From: Caballeronia hypogeia
GTDB lineage: Bacteria; Pseudomonadota; Gammaproteobacteria; Burkholderiales; Burkholderiaceae
DNA: 64,000 bases
Direction: 5' to 3'
NCBI RefSeq assembly: GCF_001544875.2
Contig: NZ_FCOA02000005.1
Span: 124,001 to 188,000 of the forward strand
Made by a program: the position numbers and the translations under genes. Positions 8,918 through 17,510 of the stretch are shown piece after piece; position 1 is the first letter of the stretch, and every line of letters starts with the position of its first letter. The notes beneath the pieces were generated by a model. That model ran no database searches. It was not told where the DNA came from and saw only the letters and a list, made by a program, of their open reading frames with translations.

Positions 8918-9063
8918 GATGGCCTCCGTGTGGTTTCGTACTGCGTTCGATCATCCCGACCTCGGCGAAGCAATCGGCGGACCCGTGCGAACGTCGGCGT
9001 CGGCGGGTTCGCCGCTTGCTGCCAGTCATCGCATGGCTTTTGGCGTTGCAAAAGGAGAGGTTC

Positions 9064-9441
9064 ATGAAAGCGATGGATCACGCCCAGCGCGTGGAGGAAT
9101 TGCAACTGGCGCTATCGCGCACCTTCGGTTCGACCAAGACGCCGGCCGTCGGCATGCTCGACGACGGCGACGACGTGGTGCTGACCGTATCGTGGGTCGT
9201 CGAGACCGGGCGCGATACGACGCTCGATGCGCGCTGCAGCGCATCCGTGCGCTTCGCCGGGCGCGACGTCGACCGATACGCGGCCCTGGATACGGTTCAA
9301 CGCAGAACGGTTCAGGATCGCATGATCGCGCACTTGAAAGATGCGTTCGACCAGTCGCGCGCGGGCCAGCCGAACGCCGACGAATGCTCGCTCGCAATCC
9401 GCGCCGATTCGAGCTGGCTCGACGTGCCCGATACGCTGTGA
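9064..9441 (+). CDS. DUF3022-type hypothetical protein
   Basis: This is a 125-residue soluble protein. Features seen are an N-terminal helix (AQRVEELQLALSRTF), a central strand pair (DVVLTVSWVVETGRDTTLDARC, about residues 39-60) and a helical tail. The layout matches my memory of the Burkholderia DUF3022 family, whose role is unknown. The ATG at 9064 has AGGAGAGG about 6 bp upstream, which rules out the earlier in-frame starts. It converges with the MFS gene ending at 9446, with 4 bp between them. Confidence 0.65.
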   Translation: MKAMDHAQRVEELQLALSRTFGSTKTPAVGMLDDGDDVVLTVSWVVETGRDTTLDARCSASVRFAGRDVDRYAALDTVQRRTVQDRMIAHLKDAFDQSRAGQPNADECSLAIRADSSWLDVPDTL

Positions 9442-9445
9442 GGCT

Positions 9446-10657
9446 TCAGGAGCGCTGAGCGCTGTCGTGGTCGCCCCCTATGTGCCAGCCGACCGCCAGC
9501 GCGACTAGCGCGAGCACGACGGAAACCGCCGCGAAAGCAGCATCGGCCCAGAGATGCCCGACGCGCCTCGACAGCAGCGCGATGCCGACGGCGGGCAGCG
9601 AATTGCCCGTGTAACAGCACAGCAGATACGCCGACAACACTTCGGCGCGCTGATCTTCGGGCGCGATGCGATTCACTTCCTGCAGGCTGCCGCGAAAGCC
9701 GAGGGCGGTCGCCAGGCCGCATAGCGCCGTCGCGCATAACAGCCAGACGATCGAGCCGTCCATCTGCGCCCACAGCAGCAACGCGAGGCTGGGCGGCAGC
9801 AGCCAGAGCCCGGCGAACATGGCGGTGCGCGCGGAGAGCATCGGCGTGGCGATGACGGTGATCGTGCTCGCGATGAACAGTTCCGCGACGATCGCGCCGC
9901 TCAACGCCGGACTGTGCAGGTTCATGCTGTTCGCGAGCAGATTGGGCAGCAAGGCCGCATAGAAGCCGAGCAGCGCGAAGGTGGCGAAGGCGGTGACGGC
10001 GGGCGCGATGAACGCCATGCGCAATTCCGACGGAATCCCGATGCGCGGCGCGAACGACAGCGCCGCGAGCGAGCGTTCGGGCGCATCGACGGTTTCGCGG
10101 GTCCGCGCCGCGAGCGCCGCCGTGACGGCGAGCACCACGAAATAAACAACGAACACCGTATGCAGCGGCCCCGCCGCGAACTGCGCGAGCAGTCCCGCGG
10201 CCAGCACGCCCAGGGCGAGGCCGGCGAGATTGACGGCGGCGGCCAGACGGCTCGCTGGCGCCTTGTCGGCGGCGGGATGCAATTCGGCGATCCACGCCGT
10301 GGCCGTCGCGGCGCCGACGCCGATCGCAAGCCCGCTCGTGCCGCGCGCGACGAACAGCAGCGCCGGATGCACGGCGAACAGGAACAGCAGGGTGCTCACC
10401 ATGGCGAGCGCGAGCACGATCAGGCTGACGAAGCGGCGCCCCGCCTGATCGGAGATGCGGCCGAATGCGAGCAGCGCGGCGACGTTGCCGACGACATAGG
10501 TGGCGTAGACCAGCGTGATCGTGAGATCGGAGAGGCCGAATGCGCGCTGATACAGCGGATAGAGCGGCGTGACGAGCGTACTGCCCGCGTAGATCGCGCC
10601 GAGCACGAGAGCTGCCGCGAACAGCGACGCGCGGCCGCCTGGTTTGGCATGCTGCAT
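9446..10657 (-). CDS. MFS transporter
   Basis: This 403-residue protein has twelve predicted helices. The motif GRISDQAGRRF in loop 2-3 (about residues 66-76) and a GAATATAWIAELHP segment in helix 5 resemble drug/metabolite efflux carriers of the 12-TM class. The ATG at 10657 gives MQHAKPGGRAS before the first helix; a TTG ten codons upstream is the alternative start. It follows the glutathione transferase gene by 40 bp on the same strand, so the two may form a detoxification pair; this is inference from position only. Confidence 0.8.
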   Translation of the reverse strand: MQHAKPGGRASLFAAALVLGAIYAGSTLVTPLYPLYQRAFGLSDLTITLVYATYVVGNVAALLAFGRISDQAGRRFVSLIVLALAMVSTLLFLFAVHPALLFVARGTSGLAIGVGAATATAWIAELHPAADKAPASRLAAAVNLAGLALGVLAAGLLAQFAAGPLHTVFVVYFVVLAVTAALAARTRETVDAPERSLAALSFAPRIGIPSELRMAFIAPAVTAFATFALLGFYAALLPNLLANSMNLHSPALSGAIVAELFIASTITVIATPMLSARTAMFAGLWLLPPSLALLLWAQMDGSIVWLLCATALCGLATALGFRGSLQEVNRIAPEDQRAEVLSAYLLCCYTGNSLPAVGIALLSRRVGHLWADAAFAAVSVVLALVALAVGWHIGGDHDSAQRS

Positions 10658-10697
10658 GGCTGCACCCGAAGGGCCATTTTCCTTCAAGGGCCGGCGC

Positions 10698-11282
10698 TCA
10701 TTCGAGCCCTTCGTGCTCGAACGCCAGCTTCACGGCGGGCCGCTCGCGCATGCGATCGTAGTAGGCCTGGAGTTCAGCCGGCATCTCGACGTTCATCTTG
10801 CGCGCCCATGTCAGCATCGTGAAAAGGTACGCATCGGCCACGCTCACCTGGTTGCCGAACAGATAGTCGCCCTTCATCATCTTCGCGACGAGCGCGAAGC
10901 GCTGGCCGATCTTCTCGCGCGCGGCGGCCGATTCCGCATCCGATGTCGGCCGGAATACGCGGCCGAACTGCTTGTGAATCTCGGTCGAGATGAACGCGAG
11001 CATTTCGAGCAGGCGCAGGCTGCCTTCGTCGCCCGAGGGCGCGAGCGCGGGCGTCTTTTGCGCGACCCACGAGAGAATCGCGATGTTCTCTGTCAAGCGT
11101 CTGCCATCGTCGAATTCGACGACCGGCACGTAGCCCTTCGGGTTGATCTCGTTGAACGGCTTGCCGTCCTCGGTCTGCTTGGTCTTCAAATCGACCTTCA
11201 CGCGATCGAACTTAATGCCTGCTTCGTGCATTGCGATGTGATCGGCGAGACTGCATGCGCCGGGCGCGAAATAAAGTTTCAT
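10698..11282 (-). CDS. Glutathione S-transferase
   Basis: This 194-residue cytosolic protein has the N-terminal thioredoxin-like domain starting MKLYFAPGACSLADHIA. Cys10 and Ser11 match the beta-class bacterial GST active site. NPKGYVPVVEFDD supplies the cis-Pro loop and LTENIAIL the glutathione gamma-Glu contact. The C-terminal all-alpha domain covers residues 85-194, with the VADAYLFTMLTW N-cap/hydrophobic staple region. The ATG at 11282 has GGAG about 9 bp upstream. It conjugates glutathione to electrophiles; the substrate is unknown. Confidence 0.92.
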   Translation of the reverse strand: MKLYFAPGACSLADHIAMHEAGIKFDRVKVDLKTKQTEDGKPFNEINPKGYVPVVEFDDGRRLTENIAILSWVAQKTPALAPSGDEGSLRLLEMLAFISTEIHKQFGRVFRPTSDAESAAAREKIGQRFALVAKMMKGDYLFGNQVSVADAYLFTMLTWARKMNVEMPAELQAYYDRMRERPAVKLAFEHEGLE

Positions 11283-11497
11283 GATGCGCGGCTCCTTTTC
11301 GTGGGTCACGGGTGCGGGATGTGCTACGGGTGTGCTGCGGGGATGCACTGCGGGCGAGCAAGGCCTATGCCGCGAATCATCCGCGTGCGTGCCGATTTCC
11401 CCAATGTGCCGCTTCGTGCCGGTTTCGCGGCGAAAGTAGCGCGCCTGTAAGATACGGCGGTTTGCCGCGAATGCACGCGCGCGTGGCGGGCTTTTCC

Positions 11498-12616
11498 ATG
11501 TTCCACACACCTGACACAGCAACCCTACGCCTTTGCAGCGTGCTGGCGAGCACGGCGTTCGGGCTCGTCTTCGCGCTGGTCCGCTTCGGCCGGCCCATCG
11601 AGCGGCAGTTCATTCACTGGTCGGCGAGCGCGTTTCTTTACGCGGCCGTGCTGATCGGTTTCGAAGCCGTGCGCGGCAATCTGCTTCTGATCGGCCTGAT
11701 GCTCGGCGCACTCGCCGCAACCAACATGCTGATCGTTTCGGGTCTGCGCGCGTTCGACGGCAAGCGGCCGTTTCGCGCGTGGATGCTCGCGCCCGTCGCG
11801 GGCTGCGTCGCCGCGCACGTCTTGCCGACGCTGATCGGCGGTCCCGGTCCGATGACCTCGGCATGGACGCACGCGGCCGATACGATCGGCGTCGCAATTT
11901 CGGCCGGCATCACGGGCGGGGTGCTCTGGGCCAGCGGCAGGCGCGAGAAGAGCCGCGCGCGCGCCATCGCGGGCTTCGCGATGCTCGGCTATCTGCCGGG
12001 CTATGCGATCACGCTCGCGGCCTACGCATGGAGCGCGCCGGGCATCAACTACCTCGCGCTGATTCCGACGCTCTCGGATCAACTGCTCCTCGGCGTGCTC
12101 AATCTCGGCCTGCTGGCGATTCCGGCCGAACGCGCGCAGCAGCGCCTGCGCGACGCCGCCCGCCGCGACCCGTTGACCGGCGTCTGGAACCGCGCCGGTT
12201 TCGAGCGGCACGCGCGGCGGCTGATCGAGCCGGGCGCGGTCCTGCTCGCCATCGACATCGATCACTTCAAGCAGATCAACGACCTGCACGGCCACCTCGC
12301 GGGCGACAACGTGCTGACGGAGCTCGCGCGGCGCGCGGGCGCCGAAGTGGCCTTGCTCGGCGGTGAATTCGGGCGGCTCGGCGGCGACGAGTTCGTCGCG
12401 ATCCTGCCGGCCTCCCGAGCGGCCAATGCGCAGGCGTGCGCGAACCAGATCCATGCGGCGTGCCGCAAGTACGCCAAAGGCATGCCGGAATGGACGACGA
12501 GCATCGGCGTGTCGCAGATCGGCGCCAACGAACCGGGCTTCCAGGACGCGCTGCAACGAGCCGATGTCGCGCTCTATCGCGCGAAGCTGGCGGGACGCAA
12601 CACGCTCACGGCGTGA
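11498..12616 (+). CDS. Membrane-anchored GGDEF diguanylate cyclase
   Basis: This 372-residue protein has an N-terminal membrane sensor region of about six helices (residues 8-205). A linker helix follows, then a C-terminal GGDEF domain beginning near RDPLTGVWNRAGF. The active-site motif is intact (RLGGDEFVAIL), and the metal-binding Asp in LAIDIDHFKQIND is present, so cyclic di-GMP synthesis is expected. No RxxD inhibitory site is seen five residues before GGDEF. The start is uncertain: 11498 (ATG) fits the first helix, 11471 is an alternative, and neither has a good Shine-Dalgarno. The promoter region overlaps that of the divergent GST gene. Confidence 0.85.
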   Translation: MFHTPDTATLRLCSVLASTAFGLVFALVRFGRPIERQFIHWSASAFLYAAVLIGFEAVRGNLLLIGLMLGALAATNMLIVSGLRAFDGKRPFRAWMLAPVAGCVAAHVLPTLIGGPGPMTSAWTHAADTIGVAISAGITGGVLWASGRREKSRARAIAGFAMLGYLPGYAITLAAYAWSAPGINYLALIPTLSDQLLLGVLNLGLLAIPAERAQQRLRDAARRDPLTGVWNRAGFERHARRLIEPGAVLLAIDIDHFKQINDLHGHLAGDNVLTELARRAGAEVALLGGEFGRLGGDEFVAILPASRAANAQACANQIHAACRKYAKGMPEWTTSIGVSQIGANEPGFQDALQRADVALYRAKLAGRNTLTA

Positions 12617-12686
12617 TTCGACACGCGCTCGCCTCAGGCGCGCGCAGCTCAGGGATTCCACTTAATTCCATAAGCGTTGACGAAAA

Positions 12687-12705
12687 ACGGTATCGAAGAT
12701 ATCGT
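12687..12705. promoter_or_regulatory. Inverted repeat upstream of the enolase-superfamily/SDR/IclR genes
   Basis: acggtatc and gatatcgt flank a 3-base centre, matching at 7 of 8 positions. It lies 78 bp before the start at 12783 in a locally AT-rich stretch. It is a candidate operator, perhaps for the IclR protein encoded two genes downstream. Confidence 0.4.
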
Positions 12706-12782
12706 AAATCGGCAGAAAACTTGCGCATGTAGAAAGCGTAGTTGCGATTTCATTCGTCACAAAGGTATCCCTGGAGAAGCAG

Positions 12783-13895
12783 ATGAGCGAGAGCGGCAGC
12801 CGCATCAGGAGCGTCGAGGTCATTCCGGTTGGTTTGCGCTACACGCACGACGGACCGCCGACCGGATTCGGCGGCGCGCAATGGACCACGCTGCGCTACG
12901 CGCTCGTCAAGGTATGCACGGACGACGGCCTCGTGGGCTGGGGCGAGGCGTTCGGCTATAACGTGCTGTCCGCGACGGTGCAAGTGATCCGCGATACGCT
13001 CGCGCCGCTCGCCGTGGGCCGCGACGCCGCCGATATCGCCGGCCTGATGGGATCGCTCAAGCACACCTTGCATCTGTTCGGACGTGGCGGGCCGACGCAA
13101 TACGCGCTCGGCGGTCTCGACATCGCGCTGTGGGATCTGGCCGGCAAGCGCGCCGGCACGAGCGTCGCGGCGCTGCTCGGCGGCATGCGAAGGCGCGAGA
13201 TTCCCGCCTATTCGAGCCTGATGCGCATGCCCGACCCGGCGGGCGTGGCGCGTGCCTGCGAGAAAGTGCTCGCGCGCGGCTTCACGCAGGTGAAGCTGCA
13301 TGAGCACACGGTCGAAGCGGTGGCCGCGGCGCGCGGCGCGATCGGCGAGGATGCCGAACTGATGCTCGACGTGAACTGCGCGTGGACGCCGGGCGAGGCG
13401 GAACGCATCGTCGAGCAGCTTGTGCCGTATCGGCTGAAATGGGTCGAGGAGCCGATTTATCCGCCCGAGGATTTCGAAGCGCTCGCGCGCTTGCGCCAGC
13501 GCGTGCCGGTGCCCCTCGCGGCCGGCGAGAATCTGGCCAACGCGTGGTCGTTCAAGGCGGCGATCGCGTCCGGCGCGCTCGACTTCCTGCAGCCGAGCGT
13601 CACGAAAACGGGCGGCATCAGCGAGTTGCGCACCATCCTGACGATGGCGGAGATGCACGGCTGCGCGGTCGCGCCGCATTCGCCGTACTTCGGGCCGGGG
13701 CTGCTCGCCACGCTGCAGCTCGCCGCGCATTCGCCGCTCATCGGCCAGATCGAAAGCTTCGGCGTGCGGCTGGAGACGCCGCTGTTCGGGCCGGTCGGCT
13801 TGCCGGACGCCAGAGGCGTGATCCATCTGCCGGACGGTCCGGGTCTCGGTGCGGACCCCGATCCGGAAGTCATCGAAGCGTGCCGGATCGCCTGA
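12783..13895 (+). CDS. Mandelate racemase/muconate lactonizing enzyme family protein
   Basis: This 370-residue protein is a full-length enolase-superfamily enzyme. The capping domain covers residues 1-125 and the barrel residues 130-350. Three metal ligands are visible: Asp in LMLDVNCAW (about 198), Glu in WVEEPIYP (about 222) and Glu in LAAGENLAN (about 249). VKLHEHT occupies the strand that carries KxK in mandelate racemase, with Lys kept but the second Lys replaced. PHSPYFGPG supplies a His near 299. This pattern suits an acid-sugar dehydratase or related enzyme more than a true racemase. GGAG 8 bp upstream fixes the start. It leads a three-gene set with an SDR and an IclR regulator. Confidence 0.85.
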   Translation: MSESGSRIRSVEVIPVGLRYTHDGPPTGFGGAQWTTLRYALVKVCTDDGLVGWGEAFGYNVLSATVQVIRDTLAPLAVGRDAADIAGLMGSLKHTLHLFGRGGPTQYALGGLDIALWDLAGKRAGTSVAALLGGMRRREIPAYSSLMRMPDPAGVARACEKVLARGFTQVKLHEHTVEAVAAARGAIGEDAELMLDVNCAWTPGEAERIVEQLVPYRLKWVEEPIYPPEDFEALARLRQRVPVPLAAGENLANAWSFKAAIASGALDFLQPSVTKTGGISELRTILTMAEMHGCAVAPHSPYFGPGLLATLQLAAHSPLIGQIESFGVRLETPLFGPVGLPDARGVIHLPDGPGLGADPDPEVIEACRIA

Positions 13896-13908
13896 AGGGT
13901 GCGCCGTC

Positions 13909-14715
13909 ATGGATCTCGGACTGCAGGGCAAGACCGCGCTCGTCTGCGGCGCGAGCCGTGGTTTGGGCTACGCCTGCGCGTCGGCGCTCGTGGCCGAAGG
14001 CGTGGACGCGGTGATCGTCGCACGCGAGCCGCGCGCGCTAGACCAGGCTGCGCACACGCTGAACGAGCAAGGCGCGGGACGCGTGATCGCAGTCGCGGCG
14101 GACATCGCCGCCGAGGAAGGACGCGTGCGCGCGCTGGCCGCCGCGCGAGAATTGCGCGATGCCGCCGCCGATGCCGGCTTCGACATCGTCGTCACCAACG
14201 CCGGCGGTCCGCCCGCGGGCAACTTCCGCGACTGGAGCACAGAAGACTGGATGCGCGCGCTGAACGTCAACATGCTGAGCGCGATCGAGCTGATGCGCGC
14301 GACCATCGACGGCATGATCGCGCGAGGCTTCGGGCGCATCGTCAATATCACGAGCACGGCGGTCAAGGCGCCGAGCAGTTATCTGGGTCTGTCGAACGGC
14401 GCGCGCTGCGGTCTGACGGGCTTCGTCGCGGGCGTGGCGCGGGAGGTCGCGCCACATGGCGTGACGATCAACAATCTGCTGCCCGGCACCTTCGACACGG
14501 CGCGTCTCGCCGCCAACTTCCAGGCGGTCGCGGACCGCGATGGCGTGCCCGTCGAAAGCATCCGGGACAAGCGCCGCGAAGCCAGCGCGACGCGCCGCTT
14601 CGGCACGCCCGAGGAGTTCGGCGCAATGTGCGCGTTCATGTGCAGCGTGCATGCGGGCTATCTGAACGCGCAGAACATCCTGCTCGATGGCGGGACGTAT
14701 CCGGGCACGTTCTGA
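13909..14715 (+). CDS. SDR family oxidoreductase with atypical active site
   Basis: This 268-residue protein has a Rossmann fold with the dinucleotide loop GASRGLGYA (residues 14-22), NAGG (about 97-100) and a Ser in NITSTAVK. The usual YxxxK catalytic pair is absent: the matching segment reads LGLSNGAR. A subgroup of FabG-like proteins shares this LSNxxR form, so this is not simple decay, but the mechanism must differ. The C-terminus ends in LDGGTYPGTF, as in FabG-like proteins. It starts 13 bp after the enolase-superfamily gene, so it is co-transcribed and probably acts on the same pathway. Confidence 0.85.
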   Translation: MDLGLQGKTALVCGASRGLGYACASALVAEGVDAVIVAREPRALDQAAHTLNEQGAGRVIAVAADIAAEEGRVRALAAARELRDAAADAGFDIVVTNAGGPPAGNFRDWSTEDWMRALNVNMLSAIELMRATIDGMIARGFGRIVNITSTAVKAPSSYLGLSNGARCGLTGFVAGVAREVAPHGVTINNLLPGTFDTARLAANFQAVADRDGVPVESIRDKRREASATRRFGTPEEFGAMCAFMCSVHAGYLNAQNILLDGGTYPGTF

Positions 14716-14742
14716 AGCGGGCGGCGCGAGCGGCTGGCATCG

Positions 14743-14756
14743 AAGGCATTTGCCTT
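14743..14756. promoter_or_regulatory. Perfect 6+2+6 palindrome before the IclR gene
   Basis: aaggca-tt-tgcctt is a perfect palindrome 46 bp before the IclR start at 14803. It is followed by taaaatac, which could serve as a -10 element. This makes it a plausible autoregulatory site. No second copy with the same sequence was noticed near the other IclR genes. Confidence 0.4.
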
Positions 14757-14802
14757 AAAATACTGGGCCGCCGATTCCGGCCCGGTCTGCATCAGGGATG
14801 TC

Positions 14803-15666
14803 ATGAAAAAAGCCAAGGACAAAGTCGAAAGCGCCCCCGCCATGGATACGGCCGAGTTCTCGCCGCAGGACGACGCGCAGCGCGAAGGTCCGGTCGGCAC
14901 GCTGGCGCGCGGCCTGAGCATTCTCGATGTGCTGGTCGGCGCGCCGCATCCGCTCGGTCTCGCGGAAGTGGCGAACGCGGTGGGACTGGAGCAGAGCACG
15001 ACGCTGCGCCTGTTGCGCGCGCTGGAGGACAGCCGCTATATCGTGCGCAGCGCGGAATCGAAGAAATACTCGCTGTCGCCGAAGGCGTTGCGGCCGCTGC
15101 CGCTCTTGCATCCGCTCGAACAGTTGAGGCGCGAGATCGCCACGCCCCTGCGCGAGCTCGCGTGGCGCATCGACAAGACCGTGCTGCTCGCGCTCTATGT
15201 GGCGGGCGAACGCATGGTGATCGATATCGCGCAGGGCGCGAACACGATTCACGCGTACTACGACACATGGCTCACCGGCCCGGTGCACGGCACGGCGGCG
15301 GGCAAGGCCTATCTCATGGCGCTCGACGCGCAGCATCGCCGTGCGCTGCTCGGCGACGAACCGCTCGCGCGTTTCACGCCTTCGACGCTTACCGACTACG
15401 CGTCGCTCGAAGCCGACATGGCGCTTTCGCAGGCGCGCGGCTATGCGGTGGCGCGCGAGGAAAGCCGCATTGGCATTGGCGCGCTCGCTGCCAACGTCAA
15501 ATCGTGGAAGGGCGATGCGGTCGGCTGCGTCGTCGCGACCGGTCATGCGCGCGACTTCGGCGAGTCGAATGCCGAGCGCATCGGCGAGGAAGTGAAGCAC
15601 GCGGCCGATCTGCTGCGCATGCAGGCGCCGTCGCTGGTGGCGGCGGCGCAGTATTGCGGAAGCTGA
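14803..15666 (+). CDS. IclR family transcriptional regulator
   Basis: This 287-residue protein has a polar N-terminal arm (about 30 residues). It is followed by the winged helix (GTLARGLSILDVL, then EQSTTLRLLRALE as recognition helix, about 63-75). The effector-binding domain runs from about residue 105 to the C-terminus (AAAQYCGS). It closely resembles the IclR protein at 23367-24224, sharing QSTTLRLLRALE, LLHP-EQLRRE and the AAAQ-CG tail. The two look like paralogues flanking one pathway. It ends 3 bp before the convergent enoyl-CoA hydratase gene. Confidence 0.92.
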   Translation: MKKAKDKVESAPAMDTAEFSPQDDAQREGPVGTLARGLSILDVLVGAPHPLGLAEVANAVGLEQSTTLRLLRALEDSRYIVRSAESKKYSLSPKALRPLPLLHPLEQLRREIATPLRELAWRIDKTVLLALYVAGERMVIDIAQGANTIHAYYDTWLTGPVHGTAAGKAYLMALDAQHRRALLGDEPLARFTPSTLTDYASLEADMALSQARGYAVAREESRIGIGALAANVKSWKGDAVGCVVATGHARDFGESNAERIGEEVKHAADLLRMQAPSLVAAAQYCGS

Positions 15667-15669
15667 GCC

Positions 15670-16473
15670 TCAGCGTGCGGGATTCTCGAAGTCGGGCGTT
15701 CGTTTTTCGATGAACGCCGTCACCGCCTCGCGATGCTCCGGCGACTTGTGCGCGAGCGCCTGCATCACGGCGGACATTTCCAGCACGGTGTCGAGCCGGC
15801 TGTCCTGACTTTCGCGCAACAGGCGCTTGGTCATGCGTAGCGTCGGTCCCGGCTGACGCGCGATTTTCGATGCCAGTTCGCGCGCTTCATCGATCAGCCG
15901 TTCGGCCGGCACGACGCGCGACACGAGACCGAGCGCCAGCGCTTCCTGCGCGCCGATCATCTCGCCGGTGAAGGCCATCTCCGCGGCGCGCGCGCGTCCG
16001 ATGGTGCGCGTGAGCAGCCACGCGCCGCCATCGCCGGGAACGATGCCCACCTTGATGAAGCTCTCCGCGAACGCCGCCTTGTCCGACGCGATGCGCATGT
16101 CGCACATGCAAGCCAGGTCGCAGCCCGCGCCGATCGCGGGACCGCCGACCGCCGCGATTGCCGGCACGTCGAGGCCGTAGATCGCGCGTGTGAGTTTCTG
16201 AATGCCGCCGCGATACTCGCTCGCGATCTGCGCCTGCGTGAGCGCGTCGTCGAAATAGCGGCGCATGTCCTTCAGATTGCCTCCCGAGCAGAACATGCCG
16301 TCATAGCCCGTGATGATCACCGCCTTCACCGAGAGGTCGGCGTTCACCTGATCGCATGCGTCGATGAATTCGGCGATCGCCGTGTTGCCCGTGAGCGCGT
16401 TGCGCACTTCGGGCGCGTTCATCGCGAACGTGACGATTGCGCCTTCGCGCGAGACTTGCAGAAATTGAGCCAT
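15670..16473 (-). CDS. Enoyl-CoA hydratase/isomerase family protein
   Basis: This 267-residue crotonase-fold protein carries oxyanion-hole segments FCSGGNLKDM (about 61-70) and GPAIGAGCDLACMCDMRIAS (about 111-130). The Glu matching the second catalytic acid of rat crotonase is kept in AAEMAFTG. The first seems replaced, because the corresponding strand reads SFIKVGIVPGDGG. This points to an isomerase or another crotonase reaction as an alternative to hydration. GAGGA 7 bp before the ATG at 16473 sets the start. It is the last gene of the minus-strand operon and would act after the acyl-CoA dehydrogenases. Confidence 0.85.
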   Translation of the reverse strand: MAQFLQVSREGAIVTFAMNAPEVRNALTGNTAIAEFIDACDQVNADLSVKAVIITGYDGMFCSGGNLKDMRRYFDDALTQAQIASEYRGGIQKLTRAIYGLDVPAIAAVGGPAIGAGCDLACMCDMRIASDKAAFAESFIKVGIVPGDGGAWLLTRTIGRARAAEMAFTGEMIGAQEALALGLVSRVVPAERLIDEARELASKIARQPGPTLRMTKRLLRESQDSRLDTVLEMSAVMQALAHKSPEHREAVTAFIEKRTPDFENPAR

Positions 16474-16493
16474 ATGTCGTTCCTCGTGAGCGC

Positions 16494-17492
16494 TCATGCG
16501 GATGCGGGATACAGTGCGCCGCGCATGAAGTCGAGCGCGGATGCATCGCCCGCGAGCCATGCCGCGCCGATCTGTTCGTGCCATTGCGACTCCGCGCCGA
16601 ATGCGCGCCGCCACGCGTGCAGCCTGCGCGTGTACAGGTTCAGGTCGTGCTCGGTCGTGATGCCGATCGCGCCGTGCACCGCATGCGCGATCCCCGCCGC
16701 CTGCGATGCGACCTGACTCACGTAGCCTTTCGCCGCCGCCGCGCCTTGCAAGGGCGGCGCGAAACCCGAAGCCGGGCACGCGAGATTCGCCGCCATGCGG
16801 GCGGAGAACACGAGTTCGGCCAGCACGCTGATCTGCTGCTGAATCGCCTGGAATTTGCCGATGGGACGCCCGAACTGCGTGCGTTCGTTGGCCCACGCGA
16901 TGGTCATGTCGAGAATCTTTTCGAGCGCGCCGGTCATCAGCAGCGCGGTGATCGCCGCGCCCGCCACGCGCGCCGATTCCGGCGTCAGGTCCAGCCGCAG
17001 GGAACGCGGCGCTTCATGCCAGATCAGCGTGGCGTCGAGACTCGCATGGATGCCGTCCGGCGCGCGCGTGGCCGAATCGGCAGACCAGAGTTCGCAATGC
17101 GCGTCGCGTTGCACCAGCACCCAGTCGCTCACCGCGCCGAAGGGCACGTTGTCGCAGCGAAGGGCTGTCGCGGAGCATTGCGGCGCGATCGTGACCGGGC
17201 CTTGCACGTCCGCGCGGGCACTCGCGGGAAGCACGGCGCGCACGAGCATCGTGTAGGCGAGCGGCAGCGGCAGCGCATGGCGCCCGCAGGCGGCGATGAG
17301 AGGCGCGGCGCCGAGCAGCGAAAGGCCTGCGCCGTCCTCGCTTTCGGGCACGAGAACATCCGCGAAACCCGCGCTCGCGATGGCGTCCCACAGCGCGCCC
17401 GCCTGTTCCCCGGCTTCGATGCGCCGTACCGTCGCGGCGTCGCAAACGCCTGCGAGCAGGCGCTCGAAGGCATCGATGAAAATATCGTCCAT
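16494..17492 (-). CDS. Acyl-CoA dehydrogenase, small (332-residue) subunit type
   Basis: The C-terminal helical domain is clear (WANERTQFGRPIGKFQAIQQQ, about residues 201-221, and IAHAVHGAIGITTEHDLNLY, about 268-287). The N-terminal and middle domains are short and diverged. At 332 residues it is about 50 shorter than a standard homotetrameric enzyme. Tandem unequal acyl-CoA dehydrogenases like this pair form heterotetramers in steroid side-chain degradation, and I infer the same here. ATG at 17492; the large-subunit gene ends 18 bp upstream of it. Confidence 0.82.
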   Translation of the reverse strand: MDDIFIDAFERLLAGVCDAATVRRIEAGEQAGALWDAIASAGFADVLVPESEDGAGLSLLGAAPLIAACGRHALPLPLAYTMLVRAVLPASARADVQGPVTIAPQCSATALRCDNVPFGAVSDWVLVQRDAHCELWSADSATRAPDGIHASLDATLIWHEAPRSLRLDLTPESARVAGAAITALLMTGALEKILDMTIAWANERTQFGRPIGKFQAIQQQISVLAELVFSARMAANLACPASGFAPPLQGAAAAKGYVSQVASQAAGIAHAVHGAIGITTEHDLNLYTRRLHAWRRAFGAESQWHEQIGAAWLAGDASALDFMRGALYPASA

Positions 17493-17510
17493 GAAGTGTC
17501 CCCGATCGTG

